Assembly: GCF_006569185.2 (NCBI RefSeq)
Contig: NZ_VIGC02000013.1
Span: 116,514-180,513 of the forward strand
Direction: 5' to 3'
DNA from: Litorilinea aerophila
GTDB taxonomy: Bacteria; Chloroflexota; Anaerolineae; Caldilineales; Caldilineaceae
DNA: 64,000 bases
Position numbers and translations under genes: made by a program. Below are positions 19,420 to 28,735 of the stretch, piece by piece. How positions within the stretch are numbered: position 1 is the stretch's first letter; every line of letters starts with the position of its first letter. Under the pieces are notes generated by a model. The model had not been told where the DNA came from. It saw nothing but the letters and a program-made list of their open reading frames with translations, and ran no database searches.

Positions 19420-22400
19420 TCAGGCTTTCGGGGCCGGGCCAGAAGCCGTTTGCGCCTGCCTGGCGGCTGCGCTTTCCAGCTCGGCCAGCAGCCGGCGGAG
19501 CTCCGACCGGTACCGGTCCACGTTGCGCAACTTGATCGCCTCGTACCCCCGCACCAGATCGGGCAGCTCGGCCAGGCGTACGGCCAGGTCGTAGGTCTCC
19601 GGCTGCAGGTGGGCCAGGGCCTGCTCCACCGCAGTCCGATATTCGCCGATCAGGGCCCGCTCCACCCGGCGGACATGGGTGTAGCCGAAGATGTCCAGCC
19701 GGGTTCCCCGCAGCCGTCGCAGCCAGACCAAGAGGCGGAAGATCGGCCGGAACCATCGCCCTACTCCGATTTTGTGCCGCAGGCCCAGGGCGCGCAGCAG
19801 CGGGGGATGAAGCTGGTAGCGGATGCGGGCGGGCAGCTTCTGGCCACCGCCAAACTGGCGGGCCAGGGCGGCGTCCACTTCGGGGAGCAGGTGGAGGCGG
19901 GCCACCTCGTACTCGTCCTTGTAGGCCATGAGCTTGAACAGATACCGGGCCACCGCTTCACTCAGGCGCGTCTGGTCGCCCATCGTCCGGCGCTCTGCGT
20001 CCAGAACCTGGCGGACGAACGCCACATAGTGACGCGCGTAGGCCAGGTCCTGGTAGGCGATCAGCTCCGGTACCCGGATTTCCAGGAGCCGGCGCAGCTC
20101 GCCTTCCGCGCCCACCTGGTCGATCAGGGCCTGGGCCTCGGACGAGAGGGGGGGCCGGGCAGCGGGGTAGGCCATTGCGCCGGCAGGATGGAGCGCCGGC
20201 ACCCGCCCATTTGTGGAATCCGGCTGCCCGGTCATTTCCGCCTGCGCGGCCACCAGACGTCGCCCGGCCCGGAAGGCCTCCAGGTTCTTCTCCACGGCCA
20301 CGCCATTCAGGCGGATGGCCTGCTCGATGGATGCGGCGCGGAGGGGCAGCAGGCCGGCCTGATAGGCGGCGCCCACCAGGAGCAGGTTGGCCTGCATGTG
20401 GCTGCCGAACAGGGCCTCGGCCAGGCCGGTGGCATCCAGATAGAGCTGTTCGCCCGGCCGGGTCCGGGCTTCGATGCGCCGGGACAGCTGCTCTGCCGGC
20501 GGGAAGGCGAGATCCGGCGAGCGGACCATGGCCCCGGTGGGTACCTGGCTGGTGGAGACCACGGCAAAGGTGCGCTCCGGCCAGGCACGGCTCAGGTGGG
20601 CGTCGGTGCTCCCTGTCAACAGGTCGAAGACCAGGTAGAGGTCGGCACTGCCTTCTCCGACCTTGTGGGCTACCTCCTGGGGCTGCGCCAGGATTTTCAG
20701 GCTGGAGACCACCGGCCCGCCCTTCTGGCTGAGGCCGGTCTGGTCCAGGCCATAGACGAAGCAGCCATCCAGCAGTCCGGCCGTGCCCAGGATCTGGTTG
20801 GCCGTGACCACGCCGGTGCCGCCGATGCCCATCATGTAGATGTGGCAGGGGAGCGAAACCCGGCGACGGGGTTCAGGCGGCATCGGACCGCTCAGAAGCC
20901 TGCCCAGGGTCGGGTCCGGCGACACAACGGACTTGTGGTCCGGATCCAGCTCCACGGTGATGAAGGAGGGACAATCGCCTTCCAGGCAGCTGTAGTCCCG
21001 ATTGCACGAGGACTGGTGGATCTGGGTCTTGCGCCCGAATTCCGTCTCCACCGGCACCACGCTGAGGCAGTTGGACTTGTGGCCACAGTCGCCGCAGCCT
21101 TCGCAGACTGCTTCGTTGATGAAAATGCGCCTGGGCGGATCAGGCGCCTGGCCCCGGTTCCGTTTGCGCCGCAGGTTGGCCGCGCACTCCTGGTCGTAGA
21201 TGAGGGCCGTGACGCCCGGCGTCTCCCGCAGGATCCGTTGGGCCTCATCCAGCCGCTCCCGGCCCCAGATCTCCACGTTCTGGGCCCAGCGGGCCTGGCG
21301 GGGGAAGCGTCCGGGATCGGCGCTGACCACGATGGTACGTCGCACGCCCTCGGCCTCCAGCAGCCGGGTCAGATCCGGGATGGGCAGGCCGCCGTCCACA
21401 GCCTGGCCGCCGGTCATGGCCACGGCCGAATTGTAGAGGATCTTGTAGGTGATGTTGGCGTTGGCTGCCACCGCCTGACGGATGGCCAGGGTCCCCGAAT
21501 GGGCCAGGGTGCCGTCACCCAGGTTCTGGAAGAGGTGGGGCACGCCGCTGAAGGGGGCCGCACCCACCCACTGGACCCCCTCCGCGCCCATGTGGGTGAT
21601 GCCGGTGACGTTGTCCTGGTCCATCAGCAGGAGCATGGTGTGGCAGCCGATGCCCGCACCCACCAGGGAGCCGGGCGGGGTCTGCAGGGAGCGGTTGTGG
21701 GGGCAGCCGGAACAGAAGTACGGCGTTCGCTGGACCGGGAGGGGATCCACGGAGGGGGCCGGGATGTCGGGGACGGGGAGCCGGATGGCCTCCGCTGGCA
21801 GGCGTCGGCGCAGTCGTGGGGCCAGCAACGCGGCGATCTTGTCCGCGTCCAGCTCTCCGTGGCCGGGGACCAGCCAGGCACCTGTCTCGTCCCGTTTGCC
21901 CACGATGCGGGGACGGTCAGGCCGGTTGTACAGGATCTCCCGGAGGAAGAGCTCCACAAAGGCCCGCTTTTCTTCGATGACCAGGATCTCCTCCAGCCCC
22001 CGGGCAAAGCGGAGGACGATGTCCGGTTCCAGGGGATAGAGCATGCCCACCTTCAGCAGGCGGATGCCGTAGCGTTCCAGCCGGGCATCATCCAGGCCGA
22101 GGCGTTGCAGGGCTTCCCGCAGGTCGTAGTAGGTTTTGCCCGCCGCGACGATACCCAGCCAGGCGTCGGCGGTGGGTACGGTGATGCGGTTGATGTGGTT
22201 GACCGCGGCAAATCGTCTGGCGGCCTCCAGCCGGCCTTCCACCAGCTCCTCTTCCAGGTACAGGCTGTGGGGGGCCAGGAGGGTGGGGTTCTGGGTGGCC
22301 TGCCATGGCCGGCCTCGATAGTGGAATCCTGGGTCCACCACGTGAATCCGTTCAGGGGACACTTCCACGGTGGCGAAGGCATCGGCCAGCTCGGTCACCA

Positions 22401-23073
22401 GTTTGAAGCCCACCCAGCAGCCACTGTAGCGGGACAGCTCGAAACCCAGCCGGCCCAGGTCCAGGATTTCCTGGATAGATCCCGGATAGAGGACCGGCAT
22501 CTGGGCATCGTAGAGGGCGACCTCCGAATGGGAGGGGAGGGTGGACGATTTGGCGATGGGGTCGTCGCCGGCCACGGCCAGTACGCCGCCGTACCGGCCC
22601 ACGCCGGTAAAATTGGCATGCTTGAGCGCGTCGCCGCTTCGGTCCACGCCGGGGGCCTTCCCATACCAGAGGCCCAGGACGCCATCGTACTTGGGGTTGG
22701 GCAGTCGATTGGCCAGCTGGCTGCCAAAGACCGCGGTGGCGCCCAGGTCCTCGTTGATTGCGGGCAGGAAGACCACGTGATGTTGAGCCAGGAGATGTTG
22801 GACCTTCTGGAGGGTCAGGTCCAGGCCGGCCAGGGGAGAACCCCGGTAGCCGGAAATCAGGGTGGCGGTGAGGAGGCCACGTCGCCTATCGGCGCGATGC
22901 TGATCCAGAGGGAGCCGAACCAGGGCCTGGATGCCGGTGAGGAGGACGACGCCTTCTTCCAGGAGATATCTGTCATCCAGGGAAAGGGAGATGGGCTCCT
23001 GTCTGGTCTTTTCAGGCGGGAGCGTCGCCGGAAGGTCCGGCGGCTCCAGGATACGTTCGGGAGTTGCCAGCAT
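19420..23073 (-). CDS. Indolepyruvate ferredoxin oxidoreductase family protein (fused alpha/gamma 2-oxoacid oxidoreductase)
   Basis: 1217 residues. It is a fusion of the parts of a thiamine-diphosphate 2-oxoacid:ferredoxin oxidoreductase, which oxidatively decarboxylates aryl or branched 2-oxo acids to acyl-CoA. In order: a pyrimidine-binding domain (LISGYRGSPLAGLDLTL), a central domain, the TPP-binding part (GAGIGCHTMLLLMDQDNVTG, LGDGTLAHSGTLAIRQA, YNSAVAMTGGQ), an iron-sulphur segment (CEGCGDCGHKSNC, then SCNRDYSC and GDCPSF), and the gamma domain (GIGGTGVVTANQILG, YGLDQTGLSQKGGPVVSS). ATG 23073 is preferred over 23094 because GGAGAGGTGC lies just before it. Its pairing with an acyl-CoA dehydrogenase suggests amino-acid catabolism. 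Confidence 0.9.
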   Translation of the reverse strand: MLATPERILEPPDLPATLPPEKTRQEPISLSLDDRYLLEEGVVLLTGIQALVRLPLDQHRADRRRGLLTATLISGYRGSPLAGLDLTLQKVQHLLAQHHVVFLPAINEDLGATAVFGSQLANRLPNPKYDGVLGLWYGKAPGVDRSGDALKHANFTGVGRYGGVLAVAGDDPIAKSSTLPSHSEVALYDAQMPVLYPGSIQEILDLGRLGFELSRYSGCWVGFKLVTELADAFATVEVSPERIHVVDPGFHYRGRPWQATQNPTLLAPHSLYLEEELVEGRLEAARRFAAVNHINRITVPTADAWLGIVAAGKTYYDLREALQRLGLDDARLERYGIRLLKVGMLYPLEPDIVLRFARGLEEILVIEEKRAFVELFLREILYNRPDRPRIVGKRDETGAWLVPGHGELDADKIAALLAPRLRRRLPAEAIRLPVPDIPAPSVDPLPVQRTPYFCSGCPHNRSLQTPPGSLVGAGIGCHTMLLLMDQDNVTGITHMGAEGVQWVGAAPFSGVPHLFQNLGDGTLAHSGTLAIRQAVAANANITYKILYNSAVAMTGGQAVDGGLPIPDLTRLLEAEGVRRTIVVSADPGRFPRQARWAQNVEIWGRERLDEAQRILRETPGVTALIYDQECAANLRRKRNRGQAPDPPRRIFINEAVCEGCGDCGHKSNCLSVVPVETEFGRKTQIHQSSCNRDYSCLEGDCPSFITVELDPDHKSVVSPDPTLGRLLSGPMPPEPRRRVSLPCHIYMMGIGGTGVVTANQILGTAGLLDGCFVYGLDQTGLSQKGGPVVSSLKILAQPQEVAHKVGEGSADLYLVFDLLTGSTDAHLSRAWPERTFAVVSTSQVPTGAMVRSPDLAFPPAEQLSRRIEARTRPGEQLYLDATGLAEALFGSHMQANLLLVGAAYQAGLLPLRAASIEQAIRLNGVAVEKNLEAFRAGRRLVAAQAEMTGQPDSTNGRVPALHPAGAMAYPAARPPLSSEAQALIDQVGAEGELRRLLEIRVPELIAYQDLAYARHYVAFVRQVLDAERRTMGDQTRLSEAVARYLFKLMAYKDEYEVARLHLLPEVDAALARQFGGGQKLPARIRYQLHPPLLRALGLRHKIGVGRWFRPIFRLLVWLRRLRGTRLDIFGYTHVRRVERALIGEYRTAVEQALAHLQPETYDLAVRLAELPDLVRGYEAIKLRNVDRYRSELRRLLAELESAAARQAQTASGPAPKA

Positions 23074-23100
23074 GATGCACCTCTCCACATACACAACAAG

Positions 23101-23126
23101 AATCCCGACGGGGAACCGTCGGGATT
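23101..23126 (-). promoter_or_regulatory. Leader hairpin upstream of the 2-oxoacid oxidoreductase gene
   Basis: Perfect 11-bp hairpin, aatcccgacgg/ccgtcgggatt around a 4-base loop, 28 bases upstream of the ATG at 23073. Read on the minus strand it is followed by ttcttgttgtg, which is T-rich but not a full T run. It may be a leader structure or weak attenuator. Confidence 0.4.
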
Positions 23127-23400
23127 ATTGGCAGCCGTGCCGGGTTGGGTCAGGGCCTACTGCGGCATATCGGCTTGCAACAATCCCACGACGGTGTGGG
23201 ACGGAATCGGTGCTGGGACGGGGCAAGGGGAGCTGTGATGTTGGCGCGTCCGGTACGTTCATTGTAGCCGAAAGGCTTGTCCGCTCGACGTAATGGAGCA
23301 TACGGAGTTCATAGATGGGGGAAGATCTGCATGTTTTGTTGTAGATTGTTTGTGGTTAGCAAGATATGATACGTGGCTCTGCAAATATCAAAATTCAGGT

Positions 23401-23542
23401 ATGACTCTACTGCAAAAAGGTCAAATTGGACGCTGCCCCACGCAGATAAACGCTGATTAGAACAATTCTCTCCTGCGTTTCTTTGCGGCTTTGCGCCCTC
23501 TGCGCCTTTGCGTTGAAAAATGCCTTTTTGCAGGGGAGTCAT
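23401..23542. mobile_element. MITE-like element with 20-bp terminal inverted repeats
   Basis: atgactctactgcaaaaagg (23401-23420) and cctttttgcaggggagtcat (23523-23542) are inverted copies matching at 18 of 20 positions. The 102-base interior has no ORF of note and includes a 'ctctgcgcctttgcgtt' phrase common in dispersed intergenic repeats. No target-site duplication is evident. It is probably a non-autonomous or degenerate mobile element. The rest of 23074-23568 holds no recognisable gene. Confidence 0.5.
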
Positions 23543-23568
23543 TTACATTCTTTAAACCTTTAAACGAA

Positions 23569-23608
23569 GGGAGGCTGTCTGGCCAGGTGTTAGGCCAGAC
23601 AGCCTCCC
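23569..23608 (-). terminator. Terminator after tRNA-Asn
   Basis: 16-bp perfect inverted repeat, gggaggctgtctggcc / ggccagacagcctccc, around aggtgtta. On the minus strand it lies 14 bases beyond the tRNA 3' end and is followed by ttcgtttaaagg, a T-rich tail. It is the natural end of the tRNA transcript. Confidence 0.85.
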
Positions 23609-23622
23609 GTGTTGTAATTGTT

Positions 23623-23700
<78 letters not shown>

Positions 23701-23727
23701 ATGGTTGCCCTTGAACATTACGGGCTT

Positions 23728-23756
23728 AGTATACGATTTCGCCCCTGGATTGTCAA
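23728..23756 (-). promoter_or_regulatory. Sigma-70-type promoter for tRNA-Asn
   Basis: On the minus strand TTGACA (23756-23751), 17 bases, then TATACT (23733-23728). The predicted transcription start near 23721 leaves a leader of about 22 bases before the tRNA. The -35 box lies in the loop, and most of the spacer in one arm, of a 12-bp hairpin that follows rpoD. Confidence 0.85.
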
Positions 23757-23772
23757 ATTTCCAGGGGCGAAA
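23737..23772 (-). terminator. Hairpin downstream of rpoD, overlapping the tRNA promoter
   Basis: tttcgcccctgg (23737-23748) and ccaggggcgaaa (23761-23772) pair perfectly around a 12-base loop. It lies 46 bases beyond the rpoD stop. No T run follows on the minus strand, so termination would be weak or factor-assisted. It may mainly be a 3' end stabiliser. Confidence 0.5.
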
Positions 23773-23818
23773 GGTACACTTTCCGTTTGCGTTTTCCCCC
23801 GCGGGAAGGAGGGCCATT

Positions 23819-25102
23819 TCATCCCAGGTAGTCCCGCAGCTTGCGGCTGCGCAGCGGGTGACGCAGCTTGCGCAGGGCCTTGGCTTCGATCTGTCGGACC
23901 CGCTCCCGGGTGACGTCGAACTCCTTGCCCACGTCCTCCAGGGTACGGGTGATGCCGTCTTCCAGGCCGAAGCGCATGATCAGGACCTTGCGTTCCCGCT
24001 CGCTGAGCCCGTCCAGGATCTCCTGCATGTGCTCCTTCAGGAGTCGCCGGCTGGCAATATCACTGGGGCCGGGCAGGCTGTCGTCCTCGATGAAATCGCC
24101 CAGGTAGCTGTTTTCTTCGTTGCCCACCGGCGTGTTGAGGCTCAGGGGCTCCTGGCTGAGCCGCTGGATGCGCCGCACCTTGGCTGCGGCCCGCTCCAGT
24201 TGCCGCTCCAGGTCGGGATCCAGGGGTTTGCCTTCCTGCATGGCCTGCCGGATGCGCTCAGCCGCTTCCGGCTCCACAAAGTCCATCTCCAGGGCAATCT
24301 CCTCGAAGGTGGGCTCCCGGCCCAGTTCCTGCTGGAGCCGTCGTTTGACCCGCGCCTGCCGGTTGATGGTTTCCACCATGTGCACCGGGATGCGAATCGT
24401 ACGGGCCTGGTCGGCGATGGCCCGACTGATGGCCTGCCGGATCCACCAGGTGGCGTAGGTGCTGAATTTGAAGCCCAGGGTGTGGTCGAACTTGTCCACA
24501 GCCCGCAGGAGCCCCAGGTTCCCCTCCTGGATCAGGTCCAGAAAGCTCAGGCCCCGGCCGATGTAGCGTTTGGCCACGCTCACCACCAGGCGGAGGTTGC
24601 TGCGGGCCAGCCGGTCGTGGGCTTCCTTGCCCCGGGCGATGATTTCTTCCAGGCGCGCCCGTTCTTCGGGGTCGGTCACCTCTGCCAGTTTCTGCTGGGC
24701 CTCGCGCCCTTCGGCGATGCGCCGAGCCAGCTCCAGCTCCTCCTCGCCGGTGAGCAGTGGGTGACGGCCAATGTCCCGCAGATACATGCGAACGGGATCC
24801 AGGCTTTGGCCGAGCTCGGGCACGTCCTCGATCAGTTTTTCGATGGGGACGTACTTCTCTTGCTCGATCTCCTCTTCCAGCTTGGTGTCCCGTTCGATAC
24901 GAGGAATGGGCGCGCTCTCCTCTTCCTCGTCCTCCTCTTCGGGCACGTCGTCAAAGACGTCTTCTTCCTCTTCGTTTTCGCCGAGATGGATGTATTCGTC
25001 CAACTCACTTTCCGCCGAGCTCCGGCTCCGCGGTAGGGGCGCTATGGATTCATCGCGCCCGGCGCTGCTGCGATTGGTTACAGTCCGGCGTCGCCTAACC
25101 AT
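23819..25102 (-). CDS. rpoD: RNA polymerase primary sigma factor RpoD (SigA)
   Basis: 427 residues from ATG 25102, preceded by AGGAGACAG. The longer frame to 25195 overlaps dnaG and is rejected. A very acidic N-terminal region (runs of Glu/Asp around residues 45-65) stands in place of region 1.1. Region 1.2 follows ([17 protein letters not shown]), then regions 2.1-2.4 ([39 protein letters not shown]), region 3 and region 4 ([15 protein letters not shown], ending with the helix-turn-helix [28 protein letters not shown]). It directs RNA polymerase to housekeeping promoters such as the consensus ones found here upstream of dnaG and tRNA-Asn. It lies 26 bases after dnaG, as in the classic macromolecular synthesis operon. 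Confidence 0.96.
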   Translation of the reverse strand: MVRRRRTVTNRSSAGRDESIAPLPRSRSSAESELDEYIHLGENEEEEDVFDDVPEEEDEEEESAPIPRIERDTKLEEEIEQEKYVPIEKLIEDVPELGQSLDPVRMYLRDIGRHPLLTGEEELELARRIAEGREAQQKLAEVTDPEERARLEEIIARGKEAHDRLARSNLRLVVSVAKRYIGRGLSFLDLIQEGNLGLLRAVDKFDHTLGFKFSTYATWWIRQAISRAIADQARTIRIPVHMVETINRQARVKRRLQQELGREPTFEEIALEMDFVEPEAAERIRQAMQEGKPLDPDLERQLERAAAKVRRIQRLSQEPLSLNTPVGNEENSYLGDFIEDDSLPGPSDIASRRLLKEHMQEILDGLSERERKVLIMRFGLEDGITRTLEDVGKEFDVTRERVRQIEAKALRKLRHPLRSRKLRDYLG

Positions 25103-25128
25103 CTGTCTCCTTTGCCCGTACGGGCAGT

Positions 25129-27132
25129 TTAGCGAACTTTCACCCCCTGGCTGGGGTGTCCCTGTGCGTGTAGCACCCGACTGAGGCCGACCCACGTCTG
25201 TTCGAGATGGGATCGCTCGCGCAAATTACGGTTGTTGACCGAGTAAAGTTCCCGCACAGCATCCCGGTCACCCATCCGTTGCGCCTCGTCCAGCATGAAT
25301 TTGATGCGGGTATATTCGGCCTGTAGCCGGCGAAGGCGCATGCGCACCACCACCTTCAGCAGGTCTTGCTGTAGTTCCTCCAGGTTACGGTTGGGCAATT
25401 GAGCTCCATATTGGAGCAGTTCCGCCAGGCGCCGGTGAAGGTGCCCGGTGAGGGATTCCTGGAACAGGGCCAAGTCCCAGGGTTCGTCCCCGGCCAGGAA
25501 CTGCTTGAGCGCCCGAAAGATTTCTCGATTCTCAACGTTTTCCAGATCCTCCACCCGCAGGGGCTCGATTTCCCGTTCTGCCGTGGCACCGGCCAGCCAG
25601 ATCAGGAGCTCCGGATCCAGGAGCAGGTTGGCCAGCAGGTAGTCTTCCGAGACATCACCGCGCTGGGCCAGCTCCGGACGGGGCGCCTGTTGCGGAGGCG
25701 GCCCATCTGGCGGGCCCGCCCGCCCGGGCTGCCATCCCGGCTGTGCCGGACGCCGGGCTTCTCCAGGCTGGGCCGCTTTGCCGCTGGTGGCCAGGATGGC
25801 CCGGGCGGCTGCCTGTACCCGGCCGGCGATGGTCATTTCGTCGATCTGGACAAGGCGACTGAGCTGCTGGATGTAGTGCTGCTGCTCGATCTCGTCGTCC
25901 AGCTCGGCGATCAGGGGCGTCAACTCGGCCACTGCACTGCCCTTGCCCCGGGCGGTGGTCAAATCGTACTGGCGGGCCACCACCTGGAAATAGAAATCCA
26001 CCAGCGGTTGGGCCTGTTCGATGAGCGCCTGCCACCGGGCCGGATCGGAGCGGATCACGTCGTCCGGGTCCTGGCCTTCCGGCATGGAGGCGATGGCCAG
26101 GTGGGCACTCAGGCGCTCTTCCAGGCGCAGGCGGCCGCCTGCTGTGAAGGTGGGTTTGCGGATCCGGCCCAGGGCCTGTCGGGCCTGGTTGAGCCCCCGG
26201 ATGGTCGCCTGCTGGCCGGCGCTGTCAGCGTCCAGGGCCAGCACGAAATGGTCGGTATAGCGCTGCAGCTGTTGCAACTGTTCTGCCGTGAGGGCCGTAC
26301 CCATGCAGGCCACCACGTTGGTGAAGCCATGCTGGTGGGCCGCGATCACGTCCATGTAGCCTTCCACGATGACTGCCATCCCCCGCTCCCGGATGGACCG
26401 GTAGGCCTGATCCAGTCCGAAGACAACCCGGGATTTGTGGAAAATGGGCGTCTCACCGGTGTTCAGGTACTTGGGCTGCCGGTCGTCCAGCACACGGCCG
26501 CCGAACCCGATCACCCGGCCCTGCCGGTCCCGGATGGGAATCATGACCCGGGCCCGAAAGGCGTCGTAGATACTCTCCCGTTCCTCGTGGCGTTTGACCA
26601 GGCCGGCTTCCAGCTGCAGTTCCAGGCTGTATCCGGCCGCCGAGAGGTGATCCCGCAGGCTGTCCCAGCTATCTAGCGCATAGCCCAGCTGGAACTGTTC
26701 CGCCGTGGCCCGGTCGATGCCCCGTCGCTCCAGGTAGGAGCGGGCCGGTTGGGCGGCCGGGTGTTCCCACAGGATCTGGGTGAAGTAGGTGGCGGCGGCG
26801 GCGTTGACTTCGTAGAGGGTCGTCCGGTGGCGATAGCTTTCGTCCTGACTGCTCTCCAGGGAGACGCCGGTTTCCCGGGCCAACATTTCCAGCGCTTCCC
26901 GGAATTCCAGCTGTTCCTGCTTCATCAGGAAGGTGAAGACATCACCCCCGGTGCTGCAGGCGCCGAAACAGTGCCACGTTCCCGTGTGGGGAAAGACCAC
27001 AAAGCTGGGTGTTCGCTCGTGATGGAACGGACAGAGCCCCTTGTAGGTGCTGCCGGCCTTCTTCAGCGGCGTGTAGCGGGAAATGAGCTCGACAATGTCG
27101 ACCCGTTGCTTGATCTCGTCGATCGCGCTCAT
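25129..27132 (-). CDS. dnaG: DNA primase DnaG
   Basis: 667 residues; makes RNA primers at the replication fork. It has the N-terminal CHC2 zinc-binding domain ([30 protein letters not shown]), the catalytic core with the TOPRIM motif ([27 protein letters not shown]), and a less conserved C-terminal helicase-binding domain rich in Pro/Gly linkers (about residues 450-490). The first codon at 27132 has a G-rich SD (GGGGGCGGC). It is followed by rpoD. A consensus promoter lies about 140 bases upstream. Confidence 0.96.
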   Translation of the reverse strand: MSAIDEIKQRVDIVELISRYTPLKKAGSTYKGLCPFHHERTPSFVVFPHTGTWHCFGACSTGGDVFTFLMKQEQLEFREALEMLARETGVSLESSQDESYRHRTTLYEVNAAAATYFTQILWEHPAAQPARSYLERRGIDRATAEQFQLGYALDSWDSLRDHLSAAGYSLELQLEAGLVKRHEERESIYDAFRARVMIPIRDRQGRVIGFGGRVLDDRQPKYLNTGETPIFHKSRVVFGLDQAYRSIRERGMAVIVEGYMDVIAAHQHGFTNVVACMGTALTAEQLQQLQRYTDHFVLALDADSAGQQATIRGLNQARQALGRIRKPTFTAGGRLRLEERLSAHLAIASMPEGQDPDDVIRSDPARWQALIEQAQPLVDFYFQVVARQYDLTTARGKGSAVAELTPLIAELDDEIEQQHYIQQLSRLVQIDEMTIAGRVQAAARAILATSGKAAQPGEARRPAQPGWQPGRAGPPDGPPPQQAPRPELAQRGDVSEDYLLANLLLDPELLIWLAGATAEREIEPLRVEDLENVENREIFRALKQFLAGDEPWDLALFQESLTGHLHRRLAELLQYGAQLPNRNLEELQQDLLKVVVRMRLRRLQAEYTRIKFMLDEAQRMGDRDAVRELYSVNNRNLRERSHLEQTWVGLSRVLHAQGHPSQGVKVR

Positions 27133-27270
27133 TTCTGCCGCCCCCTTGTTTCAGTTCACCCTGTATCTTTCACATGGCGCCCTGTTCACATCGTGTCACG
27201 ACAACACCTTTCACCGTTGAGCGGATGCCCGGGAGAGTTGGACGAAGTCGACTGTGGACCAGGCAGGGAA

Positions 27271-27299
27271 ATTATAACGATTGTTGAAAGGGGTGTCAA
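27271..27299 (-). promoter_or_regulatory. Full-consensus sigma-70 promoter for dnaG-rpoD
   Basis: On the minus strand TTGACA (27299-27294), a 17-base spacer, and TATAAT (27276-27271). All 12 key bases match the consensus. The expected start near 27264 gives a leader of about 130 bases before the dnaG ATG at 27132. Confidence 0.9.
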
Positions 27300-27320
27300 A
27301 GCGCCCGGGAGAGGTCGGCC

Positions 27321-27809
27321 TTATCCTTCGCCCTGATCTCGCAAGACTCGTTCATAAAGTGCCGTGGATAGACGAAAACCGGCCCTATCTCGCAATGCAT
27401 CCAAATAGGGCCGGATCTTGGTAATGATACCTCTATGCTTGGCCTCAACCAGTGCACCAACCAGACCGATATAGCGCAAATCAAAATAGCGGGCGCTTTC
27501 TCTCCCAAGGCGTTCATCCATTAGGAGCAAGTCAGCACCGATCTCCAATGCTAACGCAATCGCCTCAGACTCGCCCGGGTCCAGATCTTGCCGTAGAGCC
27601 TGGACTAAATGACGGTTGGTGATAGCCATCCTTCTGATCCAGATGGCTGTACGGATATCCTCTGCGCCGGGCTGATCACCCCCATCTACGACGACTTCTT
27701 GCCATACAGCATCTGGGATAGTTATCTGTCCGTAGAGCTTTTGGAGCAAGTCTAACTCGCCAATACGCGCCAAGTTAATAAGAATCGAGGCGTCGCTTAC
27801 TACAATCAT
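27321..27809 (-). CDS. DUF3368 PIN-like toxin of a toxin-antitoxin pair
   Basis: 162 residues, PIN-like fold of the DUF3368 family, in which toxins are thought to be metal-dependent ribonucleases. Acidic residues in PIN positions are visible: VVSDASILINLARIG at the start, DPGESEAIALALEIGADLLLMDERLGRE in the middle, and IGLVGALVEAKHRG. Its ATG overlaps the stop of the upstream UPF0175 gene by four bases (27806-27809), the standard antitoxin-toxin order. The gene is visibly less GC-rich than its neighbours, which suggests recent acquisition. Ribonuclease activity is by family only. Confidence 0.85.
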   Translation of the reverse strand: MIVVSDASILINLARIGELDLLQKLYGQITIPDAVWQEVVVDGGDQPGAEDIRTAIWIRRMAITNRHLVQALRQDLDPGESEAIALALEIGADLLLMDERLGRESARYFDLRYIGLVGALVEAKHRGIITKIRPYLDALRDRAGFRLSTALYERVLRDQGEG

Positions 27810-28063
27810 AGCCGGCCAAGCTCTCTCAGCGTCTGGAGATCTTCGTCATACTCCTCAACATCATAATGGACCGGAATTCCCTGGCTACCGAGGAGTTGCT
27901 GAAAAGCCCACACGGACATGCCGGCCATCTCTCGGGCTTTGCCGAAGGAAAGCTTGCCGCGCTGGAATAAAAGGATCGCTAAATCTACTTTCAGCTCCTG
28001 AGGGGTCATCCGTGTTGCATGAAGGATCTCACGTGGGATCTCGATAGATACCGTGTTGGACAT
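27806..28063 (-). CDS. UPF0175 family antitoxin
   Basis: 85 residues. UPF0175 proteins are small DNA-binding-like antitoxins that pair with DUF3368 toxins. The sequence has a short beta/helix start (SIEIPREILHATRMTPQELKVDLAI), then GKLSFGKAREMAGMSVWAFQQLLGSQGIPVHYD, which is the family's helix-turn-helix-like core. An SD (GGGGAGAGCG) precedes ATG 28063. It probably represses its own operon. It is AT-richer than its surroundings, like its partner. Confidence 0.85.
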   Translation of the reverse strand: MSNTVSIEIPREILHATRMTPQELKVDLAILLFQRGKLSFGKAREMAGMSVWAFQQLLGSQGIPVHYDVEEYDEDLQTLRELGRL

Positions 28064-28075
28064 CGCTCTCCCCTT

Positions 28076-28477
28076 CTAGGTCCCAAGCTTAAACGTGTCG
28101 ACCACATCGGGGTAGACCCGTTCACACTCCCGAAATAGTTCCAACAGCGGCATGGCCCTCATCAAGTTGCCCCGAGTCTGGATGCGACCACTGAAAAAGG
28201 CCTGGCTGGCCTTCTCCTCTCCCAGCCAGATGCGGTGCATCAGGTCTGCCTCCATCTCGAATTCCAGGTCGGCCCGCCCCGGCCGCGGTCCATAGAACAC
28301 CTCCAGGGGCGATTGGCGCCCATCCAGCAGGACCTCGGCTGTGGGTTCACGAAATTTCATGCGGATGACCAGGTTGCTGCGGGTGAATGGCTCAATGCGA
28401 GCCGGCTCCTCGCTGATCCGCTCGAATACCGCCTGGAGCACGTCGTATAGCTGTTCGTCAGATGCAAAAACCGGCAT
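28076..28477 (-). CDS. SCP2 sterol-binding-like domain protein
   Basis: 133 residues from ATG 28477, which has GGAAGGGA upstream. The longer frame to 28543 lacks support. The pattern fits the SCP2 lipid-transfer fold: RSNLVIRMKFREPTAEVLLDGR, DLEFEMEADLMHRIWLGE, and a C-terminal helix (MRAMPLLELFRECERVYPDVVD). SCP2 domains bind lipids or acyl groups in a hydrophobic tunnel. Partner and substrate are unknown. It ends 12 bases before the antitoxin start, so the toxin-antitoxin pair may share its transcript. Confidence 0.65.
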   Translation of the reverse strand: MPVFASDEQLYDVLQAVFERISEEPARIEPFTRSNLVIRMKFREPTAEVLLDGRQSPLEVFYGPRPGRADLEFEMEADLMHRIWLGEEKASQAFFSGRIQTRGNLMRAMPLLELFRECERVYPDVVDTFKLGT

Positions 28478-28735
28478 GAATGTCCCTTCCCATGGCTCAC
28501 CAGTTCCCTGGTTGGCCGCGGCCGCGTGCCGTAGCCAGCTCAAAGGACAGCGAGCCCCGTTTTTTACCCCTGGTGACAGGGGTGTACAATGTCTGGCGAC
28601 CCCGGCCGGACCGTCCTGTCGTGTCCGTCCCGGGATGATGTCGGCTGCATTATAGCATGAAACTCCTCAATAAAATATGGCATGCACCTGCATGAACATG
28701 AACCACATGAACATGAAAACGAAAAGGAGCAGCAC

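Noticed and set aside
19132..23238. 1368-residue plus-strand open frame opposite the 2-oxoacid oxidoreductase
   Set aside because: Shadow frame. The minus strand carries intact TPP, Fe-S and gamma domains.
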